From contig NC_087392.1 of assembly GCF_963675165.1 (NCBI RefSeq), positions 5,145,942 to 5,209,941 on the forward strand: a stretch of 64,000 nucleotides of DNA, given 5' to 3'. Each line of letters opens with the position of its first letter. The stretch's first letter is position 1. Positions 25,332 to 36,338 of this stretch are shown in pieces. A model generated the notes under the pieces. That model ran no database searches, was not told the DNA's origin, and saw only the letters and a list, made by a program, of their open reading frames with translations. This DNA is from Halichondria panicea (lineage: Eukaryota > Porifera > Demospongiae > Suberitida > Halichondriidae). Both the position numbers and the translations under genes were made by a program.

Positions 25332-28300
25332 GGGGGAACATATAATGGTATTCATGCTTGTTTGGGTGCGTGTAATATAGTTTGCACTCCATACAGATTA
25401 GACCACTTAAATACATCACACATCACTAACAGTATAGTTTGTTTCCCATAGAAAAGTATGAGCTTATCAGTGAAAATAATCATAAATAGTAAAAGTTATT
25501 ATTCATCATTGATCAATGTTCATGTACGTACATTGTCAGCGCAACAAAACTACATTATTGACTCACATGTGATTCAGCAGCTTCTTCCAACAGCTTTATT
25601 GTTGAAAGGTTAGAGCAAGGTGATCCCTTGCATGGCCACAATCAGAGCAGTTTCTCCAAGCTGGAAGGGATGAGACGTACACTGTAAGAGGTAAAGTGAC
25701 TGCGTATGACATGCACTTTGCTGAAGGAGTAACGGTAATATTAAGAGGATATTTATATTTCTGTAATTAAGAGGTTGATTAGGTACAAATGACAGCTCTG
25801 TTAATTCAGTCATTAACTACTGTAAGAGGTATAGGTGTACAGTACATGTGAAGCTGTACAACTACGCAACTATGTACTCTATAAAGTACATTTAGTGCAG
25901 AGAATGGAAGCCCCTGATGAGAGAAGCTCTCTTACAGTATCTTCCTGTCCCCAGTAGGCTGCCTCCATGAGTGGAGTGTCCCCATCCTGCAAGAGTGGAG
26001 ACAGTGACAACACAATATGAATGTACATTGAACAATATTGAGTTGAGAACACACAACAGTCATACGTATTAAGCCAGCTAGTACAGTACTGTACATAAGC
26101 TAGTACAGTACATATCATTATATAAACCAGCTGGACGTCAATTTAAAGCTAAAATCCACAGGGAAATTGCCAGCACATAATTATACGTACTTAAAATTAA
26201 TAATACTGATCCAGCATATACGGTACACATCCAACCAAAATTAATGATGAGATGGTCACAACATGCTGCCTATCGACACATCAGTTTAGTATCAGATACT
26301 CACCTTGTTAGCCAGGTCCACCACGGCTCCTGAGGAGAGCAGCTCTTTAACACAGTCAGTGTGACCTCCCAAGGCTGCCACCATGAGTGGAGTCCACCTA
26401 GCCTACAAAAGTGAGAGTAACTTTTGACAACACATCTGTGCGATAGACCATAAATGAAGTAAAGGAACGAGATTGGCAATGAGCAAAAAATATACGTGAT
26501 GCGCATGTTACTAGAATGTATAACTTTATTTCATCCTTTACAGCCTCCATTTAACTAAAAAATGATGATCAAAGGAAGTTTATGCAACTCACAAATAAGA
26601 GACATAAATAAGTAAAACATGATAATTATGGCTACTGCAGAGTTTCTTAAAAGGGACACAAACAAAGTGGATTGCGCTCTATATTTTATACTATCTACGT
26701 ATAACCAAATGTAAACGATCACGTGAGTTATACTTCAGTTGCCAATCCCTTTCTCTTGAACAGACATACACCCAGTCTGGATCAGTGAGTCAGTAAAATG
26801 CACAGGGGAATATAATGTTCAGACAACTGTACATGTATGTAGTTCCTATAAAGCTGGTGCATTGGTGCTCAGTGTAAAATTCCGGCCAAATCAATGACTG
26901 TACCATACATGTACAAAAGAAGGACATGCGGTACATCACGGCGATCACGCTAGTAAATCATGTCAATGTTAGTGCCTTATAAGGATCTCATAGGGACCAT
27001 CCACAACCATCACTAGCAAATGATGTGATGGTCATGAATATGTTGCCTATAGACACATCAGTTTAGTATCAGGTATACACACCTTGTTAGCCAGGTCCAC
27101 CACGGCTCCTGAGGAGAGCAGCTCTCTAACACAGTCAGGGTGACCTGAACAGGCTGCCACATAGAGTGGAGTCCACCCACGCTACAAGAGTGAGAGCATA
27201 CAGTAAATTTTGACAACACATCGTGTGATAGACCATAAACAATGTAAAGGAACGGGATTGGCAATGAGCATGACATTCGTGATGCGCACTATCATAATTT
27301 AAATACTAGCTGTTTCGAAAAGATGCCCCAAAGTACAAAGTGCATTTAATGGCTGCATGAAACAGCTAAGTGCAGCTTTGCAGATATTTTCTTACTCTTG
27401 CAGCTACCAATAGCTGGCGCTCTAGTGCAGAGCTAACTACTAAGTAGAGTAGTAACACTCGGTGGACAAGTTTTGCTACGCACTATTCTGAAAAGGCATT
27501 CCAAGACAAGAAAGCAAAACTAGGCATAACTCGAGAACAAAGCACTCTTTTGCAAATCACCAAGAAAACATGACTAATGTCTATTTGTGTTGAGTTTGAC
27601 CTTCATGAAGTTGTCATAACTTTGTCATACTTTACTGAAATTCAGAGTTTCATATACCATTGCATGGATTCCTGGTTAAAAAGCGCTTCTATCTATATAC
27701 TGTAGAGTTGGTAAGCTCCAACCAGCTAAAAGTTAGCATTTTCCATGTAGAAGTCCTAGGCATACTTGTCCACCACATAAAGCATAAATGAAGCCATAAT
27801 TGACTACATAACTTCCGGGGTCGAACTCAACGATAGTTGACGATTTCTATAGACTTTAGAAGCCTATAGAAACTCTTACTTGCACTTCATTGATCCTTGA
27901 ACAGTTGTAACACGCACACACACACGCACACACACACACACACACGCACACGCACACACACACACACACACACACATACACACACACACACACAAAAACC
28001 GTATACCTCGCTTGCGCATGCGCACACCGAGGCATAATTATGACATAAGTGTACAAAACACATCTTCAAAGGAAATACTGGAACACTAACTCTAAGGCAT
28101 AGATCTACATGTAGATCTCTATAGCTAGCTAGATAGTTTGTTCAGTCTCTTCTGCAACCTACAGTACATGTAGAGTTGGAACACTACTGTCGGTATAGTT
28201 ATCTTTTGCTCGTCCAGCTACTATATAAAACTACGTTTAGGTCTAACAGGAGTTATTATTGAAGCTATCAAAATTAGATGGGGTTAGGAGGCATATTATT

Positions 28301-29250
28301 GAGATAGAATATTATATCTGCAAATACATTCATTTCCTGCTTTGGCTAGGGGGTGGCATAAATTTGAGTATTTTTGAGTGAGCACGGTACATGTAAATAA
28401 TTCCTATTGTTGTGATGTCCATGTTGCCTATATATAGACACATCAGTTTAGTATGGTATACACACCTTGTCAGCCAGGTCCACCACGGCTCCTGAGGAGA
28501 GCAGCTCTCTAACACAATCAGTGTGACCTCTACTGGCTGCCAATAAGAGGAGAGTGCTCCCGATCTACAAGAGTGAGAGGGTTTTGACAACACATCTGTG
28601 TAATGTTTGCATCTGACATCATCCACCCACGCACGAAAGTACATAACACTAACTCTAACCTTTCAGCAAGTGAGCTCGTAGTTGAGCGACAGCAGATTAA
28701 AATCCACACATGAACAAAAATAATAGTCCCCAATTCAATTTTCCATGTCCACAGTTATTCCAGTGACAGAGCACATGCATCAACTATCTATCACCACAGA
28801 ATGGTTCAACTCCCTCATTACTGATAATATTTTATGTAGCCTGAAATACGGCTGTATGGCGACCGACGACCTCCTCTCAAATGAGAGGTAGACAGACAAT
28901 ATTTGGGGACAAGACTAAGGCCACTCTAAGTGACTGGTTTCTGGTCAGGTCAGGAAGTGTCTGTAATTGCATGCGGGCGGCCCCGGGGCTTTTGTCATTA
29001 TTCATTATTTTGCAATGAATATAATTAACACACACGTATGTGGTGTTAAACAAAATCTTAACAGATTCAAACGACATCGTACATGCGTATATTAACGTTG
29101 TTAGTCTAGCAAAAACAGACTTTCACAGCTTCAGCTCTACATACCCACAAACCAGCTTACCTTATCCACACTGTTGACATCATCTCCCCTCCTGATGGCA
29201 TCTTGTAAAGCACTCAAGTCACCAGCCCTGACAGCATCGTGTATGTACAT
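22873..29250 (-). CDS. Ankyrin-repeat / ZU5 multidomain protein (structure disrupted)
   Basis: Ankyrin exons come first: 29250-29161 (start MYIHDAVRAGDLSALQDAIR), 28564-28466, 27181-27083 and 26402-26304, the last three exactly 99 bp, one 33-residue repeat each (TPLYVAACSGHPDCVRELLSS). Two weaker ankyrin exons follow: near 25985-25880 (TPLMEAAYWGQEDTV, no clear donor) and 25665-25563 (LGETALIVAMQ, then STIKLLEEAAESH after a one-base frame break). Next are the second half of a ZU5 domain (25105-24781, MPEGIQSASPSYLISGEGLN) and exons 24728-24562, 24497-24345, 24294-24073, 23885-23776, 23725-23523, 23468-23358 and 23168-22873, all phase-consistent. These encode a beta-rich region and a long helical C-terminus that I do not recognise. 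The first half of ZU5 is missing from this strand and lies on the other strand (separate entry). ZU5-ankyrin proteins are usually cortical scaffolds or death-domain adaptors; I see no clear death domain. It may be a pseudogene or a misassembly. Confidence 0.65.
25114..25275 (+). other. First half of a ZU5 domain on the wrong strand (inverted exon)
   Basis: Plus-strand translation gives VTFYDVSQEKKFTSCGGHAD and DNGVQVTVPANAVPAGTSV, the conserved N-terminal half of a ZU5 domain. It is preceded by an acceptor-like tgtgtag at 25107-25113 and followed by a GT-rich tract. The second half of ZU5 begins directly alongside on the minus strand at 25105. The exact 3' boundary (about 25260-25290) is uncertain. 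I infer a local inversion of one exon and part of its introns. Confidence 0.7.
27380..28036. repeat. Dispersed repeat R2 with internal (CA)n
   Basis: It shares with 54590-54917 the blocks gctggcgctctagtgcagagctaac, ggcataactcgagaacaaag, agaagcctatagaa and the end ccgtat-cct-cgaggcataat. A CA-rich tract with CG interruptions (27912-27994) lies near its right end. It sits in an intron of the ankyrin-ZU5 gene. Confidence 0.75.
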
Positions 29251-29807
29251 TTTCTTGGACTTCTTTTGTTTGTGCTTGTGAGTTAGACCCCTCCCTTACT
29301 CCGTGTATTTCTAGAGGGCGGCTTGTGAATGAGCGCTTGGGGTGAAGATGAACTGCCTTGTTCCAGGTGTCGTCCTTGTGTGCAGTTGTGGAGTTATTCA
29401 CATCTTCTATCCCCTAGTAGGGGAATCCCCCTGTCCACCCCCTTCTGAGTATAATTGTGCCACGTAATGCACTACCCTATATTACTAATAGTGTAACGTG
29501 ACCTGTTATTCCCCCCCCCACACCACACACATAGACGTTCCTGTGAGCGTGTGAGGGTTAGGGTCTAGTGGACGAGACTCTGATAAATCATAATACAATT
29601 AGTTCTCCACAATGGCAGTTATTGTTCCCCATAGATACATGTGACAACAAGGTGGTTGGTCAACATAATATTTTTGTACAATGCGAACAATTTGTTGGTT
29701 GAAGAACTGCTCGAAAATGGAAATCTTGCCAGTAACAAACATAAAACAAGCATCATAATTATTAAGAGTGCATTGTCTAATGAAGAAATTAAATATAATT
29801 ATGAGGT
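29251..29807. other. Intergenic stretch between ankyrin-ZU5 gene and LAS1L
   Basis: It should contain the promoter of the minus-strand ankyrin-ZU5 gene. Apart from a C-run near 29512 nothing stands out; no gene or clear repeat. Confidence 0.4.
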
Positions 29808-32527
29808 TTAAAATAGTCTAACAGTATCTCTAGCATGTAACAGTTTAATGGTGGGTTGCCCCTCTTCCTTAATCACCTGACTCTCACTCCTTATATCCAG
29901 TTTCCTCTCTGCAATGGACACACACTTTATGAACACAAAGATACAATATTAGTTAGCCTTACGTTTCTTAACTCTCTCTCGCTGTATATTTACAGAAGAG
30001 GGTAGATCCAGACACGAGGCAGTCATCACCTGACCAGGACACGCCCCCAATGGCACGGTTACCCACGGCAACATGTTCTCCACTACCCCCCATCTCGGCT
30101 GCACGCTGAGTCGAGATTGTTTCCTAGGTGGCTCGGAAATTGAAGGCTCTGATTTTCTTTTATATGTCTTGAGAGTGGCTTTAAGGTGTGCTGTGTAGGA
30201 TCCCTCCAAAGTCCCGGGTAAAGATGGAGGGCCCATCCTCTCAGAGATGGTGACAAGACGAGACAGATAGAGGATCTTCTCACGAACAGAGACAGGCAAT
30301 GAGGAGCGAAGGTGGCCGTCAATACTGTATGTGTGTGTGGGGGAAATTGAGTACAGGGGCGAAAAATACTGTGTGTGGGGGTGGGGGGACAACTGTACTG
30401 TATACGAGAAAGGATGGTGTCACATATGTGTGTGGGTGTGGCTTACAGAGTGCTCATGGCGTGAGTGTAATAGCCGGGATGATCTTTGACCACACGCAAC
30501 AACTGGAGCCAGTCTAAAGAGCCAGGGATGAACTGGTCATCATCAGCAACAACTGCCAATAGTGTGATGGTATATATAATTTTAGCCAGCAAGATAATTA
30601 TACTCACTTGTAACTATGGCAATGCTAGAAGGCTTGGCAGAGTCCACCTCATAATGTCCCACCAGTAGCAGGCCTAACCACGAGGCTGAGTAGTCACGTT
30701 GGACAGCATTATCTGGGAAGAGGGGGAGTCACTGTGAACCATACATCAGACAAGGTTGACATAGAGTAGAACGTCTGGTACAGTAACTTTAGCCTGATTT
30801 TACATCCTAAGTTGGTCAAAATGACTGTATCAGATGATTAACAAGGCAGCAACAACAGATTCAACAGCCGTTGCTTTTTGTCAGCAATTTTTGACTAATC
30901 ACAGAACTTGTATCTACATATATACTCATTGGATAGGTCATTCTAAGAGCTACAGAGTATCAACTAGTTTTAAAATTGAACATAAAATAATTACGGGCTC
31001 TCAAACATAGCTACTAAACCCGCTGAAATTTGGGAAGCTCATTGAAATAGAGTCACCAGAATGGGGCTATGAACTACTCACCTGTGGAGTGTGCTGTCAT
31101 AATGAGAGCGGAGGCTAGCTTGTGTTTGAAAGAGCTTTCTTTGTCTGCTGCTCTGAGAAGGTGCTTCCTCCACATAGCAAGATCACCCTTTATTGAGGGC
31201 AGGTTCCGGACGTCCGATACAGCAGGACCTATAAGGGGTGGGGGGTAGCTATGAGGACAGTTGCCACAGTATATCATCAGCTGTGGTGAATACAACACAT
31301 GTATATATGCAGCACACACCGTCGACAGTGATATTGACGGACGATGGGAAACAGAGGAGCTGCCTTCTCTGAATGTAGTCAGCCAGCTCACTACAATGAT
31401 AAGCAACTATTAGGTTCTGCTTATTTAATAATAGATGTAAGCATTTTTGCGGACATTTGCTAGTTTTATAGGCCATTACTTACTTGTGAGTAGAGGTCGA
31501 TAGGAGGTTCACCAGCTCTAATCTGTTACGACAGAGTCCAAAGGTCAGCTTAGCGACAGCAGAGTCCATTGGTCCAATAGACGGCTTCCTCTCTGTCACC
31601 ACCACGTTGTCGGGTGGAGTGGAAACAGTGGGCATGGCTGTTGGGGATTTCCCCCTGTGCTCTCTGATCAACTTCCTCTGAGGTCTCCAATAATTTGAGC
31701 GTAACCAGTTGAGGGCAAATTGTGCGGCTGTACGGGCCTGACCAATGGAGGGCAGGAAATGGTGGGTGCCACGGTGACGCATCTCAACCAACCATGATGG
31801 AATACCATACTGCAATCAGAGAGGTGCAATGATTACTGTACATGCAAGCTCTTCAGCTACTAGGGATCATTCAAAGTACAAGCTACTCTACTAGCTAGGG
31901 GTTTCTTCGTGGCGTACTTAGTTACAGTGAGCCAAGGCCTTATAGTAGTATAATATTATAGTATTATTAAGCTTTTGTTAATGTACAAGCTGCCGTACTA
32001 GCACAGGTATAGATGATTATTTATGGTCCTGGTACAATGTAACTCACCTGATATACGGTGTCTCTAATGCAATCCCGTCCCACACCATAGCACCAAGCCG
32101 TGTCGTTAATACCATTCACAAACCTGTAGCACACATTGCAGTATAAGCAATGTACCAACATTCATATAGCACCCACCACATGCACACCCACCCACCACAC
32201 ACCCACACACCTTGTGATTGCCATCGAGTAGCTGAGGCAGGTACCGTGTGCTACACACATTTTAGACAATCTTTCATTTAGTGTACACTCTGCCAGATCT
32301 GCTGTCGTCTCCACAACTAGAGGCAGTTTTCTAGGAGCCCGCGCCTTCCAAGCTGCCACACGCGCTATCCCTCTCTCGACTAGTTGAGGGTCACTGGAGT
32401 ACAACCACTCGTAGACTTGCTCCCACTCACTAGAATTGAACCACGGGCACAGGATGGCCTCCTCCGGGTTGGCGCCTCTTGGAGAGATCCTCTCGATGGC
32501 TCTGCCTCCCCCCATATTGATAAACAC
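29808..32527 (-). CDS. LAS1L: LAS1L, pre-rRNA endoribonuclease of ribosome biogenesis
   Basis: Nine phase-consistent exons: 32527-32211, 32123-32048, 31809-31484, 31390-31320, 31228-31082, 30712-30608, 30552-30447, 30324-29963 and 29908-29808, giving 536 residues. The N-terminal Las1 domain is clear: CPWFNSSEWEQVYEWLYSSD, RKLPLVVETTADL and YGIPSWLVEMRHRGTHHFLP. The RHRGTH motif is the HEPN-type RxxxxH catalytic signature of Las1 nucleases. LRSNYWRPQRKLIREHRGK completes the conserved block. Las1 cuts ITS2 together with the kinase Grc3/NOL9 (known). The helical middle and basic C-terminus (RERVKKQRKL) are less conserved. The start at 32527 (MFINMGGGRA) could instead be the Met at 32515. Confidence 0.95.
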
Positions 32528-32659
32528 TCGAACTCAAGTGATTCTTCTAAATATAAAGTCGGCCAGCCACGTGGGTGAGTGGATTTTCTAATTGATGCTC
32601 ACCAAAACAATAAGCTAATTAACCCAACCTAGCTCCTCCCACTGCATTTCAATTTACAG
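32528..32659. promoter_or_regulatory. Divergent promoter region, LAS1L / OCRL
   Basis: LAS1L starts at 32527 on the minus strand and a spliced 5'UTR of the plus-strand OCRL gene appears to start near 32660. A CACGTG E-box lies at 32568-32573. Confidence 0.55.
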
Positions 32660-33559
32660 AGAGAAGATAAAGATAAAGTAAAGCTGGAGCTGAGACGTAC
32701 GTGTGCTGCTCATAGCTAAGGTAAGCCTGCACATTGGCTAGGGCAGTGTTATAACCCGCTCCTAGCTGTAGGAGTCAGAGTGTGTGAGCTAAAGATTTGT
32801 TGATCACCACGGAACTGGAATGGATGTTTCCATGGGAATCCAGAATCTGCTTCGACCCACCGACACTTGTTTATTCGTATCCTAACCACACCCACTTGAG
32901 CATGTACTAGTCGCCACTATTAATATTGTATATGGATCTTAACCCTTTGGTGCCAGGTTGTCGAGGGTTATTTATTAGGAGTTCCTTCTTCTGGACACAG
33001 ACTAGTGGCCGTCATCAAGCACGAGGGAACAGAGGAACATGCGTGAGTGGGTGTGGGTGTGTGGGCACGAGGGAACAAAGGAACATGCGTGAGTGGGTGT
33101 GGGCACAAGGGAACAGAGGAACATGCGTGAGTGGGTGTGTAGTGTGGGTGTGGGCACGAGGGAACAAAGGAACATGCGTGAGTGTGGTGTAAATGTGTGT
33201 AGTGTGTGCGTAAGTGTGGGCGTGGGTATGTTGTGTTAAGATAGCTTCCTCATATCGTATTTCTGGTGGTGATGCCATAGAGTGTAGCACCACTTAAATA
33301 CATGTACAAGAGTGTGCCACTTTTTTTAACACCAATATCTTCCAGGCTGTAATTATAGTCTTGCCATAGTAATCTATTTTTTAGTGGCGTTTTTTAGTTC
33401 TATGCGTGTACACTACAGCAGCTGGCTGTGTGTGTGTGGTGATGTAGCAGTAGATGCGTAATCACACACATGTTAGCTACATTGTGATGTGTGTGAACAT
33501 TGCTGTATTTAGCTCCCTAGTACAGTTGTCCTAACCCCTCCCCCTTCCTCTGGCGTAGG
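32660..33559 (+). other. OCRL/INPP5B 5'UTR exon and first intron
   Basis: A donor (gctaag|gtaagc) at 32720-32721 follows purine-rich sequence, and an acceptor (ggcgtag) lies just before the start codon at 33560. The intron includes a minisatellite at 33010-33185 and GT-rich sequence near 33420. The TSS position is inferred. Confidence 0.5.
33010..33185. repeat. Minisatellite, 38-50 bp unit
   Basis: Four copies of cacgagggaacaaaggaacatgcgtgagtgggtgtggg with variable GT-rich ends, in the 5'UTR intron of the OCRL gene. Confidence 0.9.
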
Positions 33560-36298
33560 ATGTTCATGTTCGAGGAGGACCAATTTGAGACCCCTCCCAC
33601 TGTCAAGTTGGAGGCCTACTATCCCATCAGGGGAGCCTTCTCAGCTCAGATGAAAGGTCTGCACATTAATAACATTGTACCACTTGGTAACTGATCTTGA
33701 CTACATGTGTAGAGAGTGTTCAATTCCTAGTCTGTCTCTTACATTGGAATTACTCCTTAATTATATATTGTTTGATAGTACAAATGTCAAATGTACAATA
33801 CATACTGTACCTCCTGGTGTCAGTCCACATACCTATGCTTAGGGATCTCTTGTACACACAATTCCCTACCCCCACACATACCACACACACATATCACACA
33901 CCCTCCACACATATCACCCCACACATATCACACCCCCCACACATATCACCCCCCCTCTACAGCCACCTCCCTGAACACACGGTGTCAAGTACTGCTCCAC
34001 AATGGACAGGGCTCCTCCCTCGAGTTAGACCTGCCTAGTAATGGACGAACAGCACTCTTCATCAGCCAACTCAACAATGCTCTGCACCAGTTCAGTGAGT
34101 CACCATTACACAGCCCCAGTGTGTACAGTACTTTTCAAGTAGGTTGAATCATTTAAAGTTGAATGTTGAAGTGAGTACTCACACCACTAAACCACAAAAC
34201 AAAGCTGATTATGATTATGATCTACCCACAAGCTTGTAGAAATGTATGTGTATCTTTGCTTGAACTTCTCCTAAGTAAGTGCCTAGATTTTCAAAGAGTA
34301 TCTGTAGCACTGTTACGGATTCAACATAGGATGAGGACCATGCATGCTTTGCTACTTTGGCTCGACATCTCCACTTCTCCCGAACAAATGCTCTATTCTT
34401 TTACAGTGCTTTTGCTGATGTACATTGATTCTCTTACTTGGTTTGCTTAAGTAGTGTAGCAACACTATGCACCTCAAGTCATTTGAATATGCATCTAGAT
34501 GAACACCCACACATGTAGCCAGTGCTGTGTATTATCATGCATGGGCATCATCACACTGACAGGCTGTGACAGCCACCTACAGTTGTATCAGCTTTGTGGT
34601 TTAGTGGTGCGAGTACTCACTTCAACATTCAACTTGGAATGATATTCAACCTACTTGAAAAGTACTGTATGTAGATTAGTGTGGTCTCTGTGTATGTAGA
34701 TTGGTGTGGTCTCACTGTGTACACTGTGGCTAGTGGGGTTGACTTATCTATTACAGATGCATTTCGAGGCGAAGAGGGCTGTACATGTATGTACACTGCA
34801 TATGCACCACTACTTGTCGACTGCATTTATAGCATGGGGGACCTTGTCTAGTACCATAGTGCTAGAAATGCATGCATTGATACAAACTAATGCTATTTAT
34901 ATCATATCGCATAAATTTGTATCGCACGGCCTTTATTCGAGGCCTGATCCTCATTGAAATCGGGCGTTTAGTTAATCTCTAAAATCACATGACGTTTCGT
35001 AGTCTTATAATTAGCCAAATCACAATAGTTGATGCTCGCATATAAAGAGTAATAGCATTACAGTGTGACATCATATGACATCACACCTCCTATATATAGA
35101 TTCCTCCAGCTCTGCTAATTCCCCCGTGGCCTTCCACTGGTTGCTAGGATACGAACAGTGTCGAACGGGTTGGGACAGATTCAGCAAACCTCATATAAGC
35201 TCTCAAGTGAACTTTGACCCTGCCTCTGGATTTCCCGAGAGTTGGCCGTGGAGTCACATCATCACGCCTAATCTGGACGGGAGTACGGAGATAGCACGTG
35301 AGCTAATGGGAGGGGATTGTCCAATCTAGCTCAGGCCTGTTTTTAAATATGCAGTATTATTGAGGTACCTACATGCACTACTGTGGCTTCTAGAACACTA
35401 GCAGTGTCCACTGTAGCCTTTAAAAGACTACCAGGGGAGATATGAACTTCCTGTATATACACTACTGAAGACTAGGAGAGTTGTTTGTTGGTAGTACAGT
35501 CAGTATACAGTCCATCCTTCCTGTGTAATGTATACTTTATTGGTTTATGCTTTCAAGGTTATCTTTAAAGCTGGTTGAGCACATTGCAGCATATGTTAGT
35601 GTTGCCCTTACTCCCCCCACTGCATGTATACACACACTCTACAGCTTGTGAGAGTTTACTGGACGATTTTGATCCCCTCCGACAAACAACAACCAACATT
35701 GAAGCCCCCCAGACCAATGTTCAAGTGAAAGCCCCACTCGCCACTCTCGAAATAACAACCTCAAGTCCAACTCTCAACAGATCCTCAAACCCATTCCGAC
35801 TATCCACGGAAATCGGTAACCCATTCCAAGACCAGACCTTATCTGCTCAAGCTTCCCCTCAGACTAAGGATATTCGACATTGCATCTCTGAAACAAATCT
35901 GACTCGTCTGAAACTAGAGAGTACGTCACGTTCGTCTGAACTCCATGTGTCCCGTTCCCAGGACAACCTGATGGATCTAGGCTCGGAGGTTCGACACTGC
36001 ATAGTGCCTGAGGAAAATGAGGACCCTCTAGACTATAAGAACAGACGTGTGACTCGCAGCATTGATAACTCCCCAACTTTAGAGAGACGTAGCAATGGGA
36101 GGGAGTCTAACAAGACACAGCTGGAGTTTAATGGCCCCTCCACCAGCAAAGCCATGCCTAGTCAAGCCTCAATGGAGGTACCCGAGACTACAGGCTCCGT
36201 AAGAAAGAGGCGAAGGTAACGTTTGTGTGTGTGCATGCATGTGTTCATGTCTCAATGAAGTGTCTGTGTGTGTGTTGAACACACTGTAGTACACTGTG

Positions 36299-36338
<40 letters not shown>

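Noticed and set aside
26304-28564. Near-identical short blocks as a CRISPR-like array
   Set aside because: The regularly repeated blocks are duplicated ankyrin exons with their splice sites, spaced by 0.8-1.3 kb.
29219-29401. 60-residue minus-strand frame overlapping the first ankyrin exon
   Set aside because: It is out of frame with the conserved ankyrin start and shows no similarity that I recognise.
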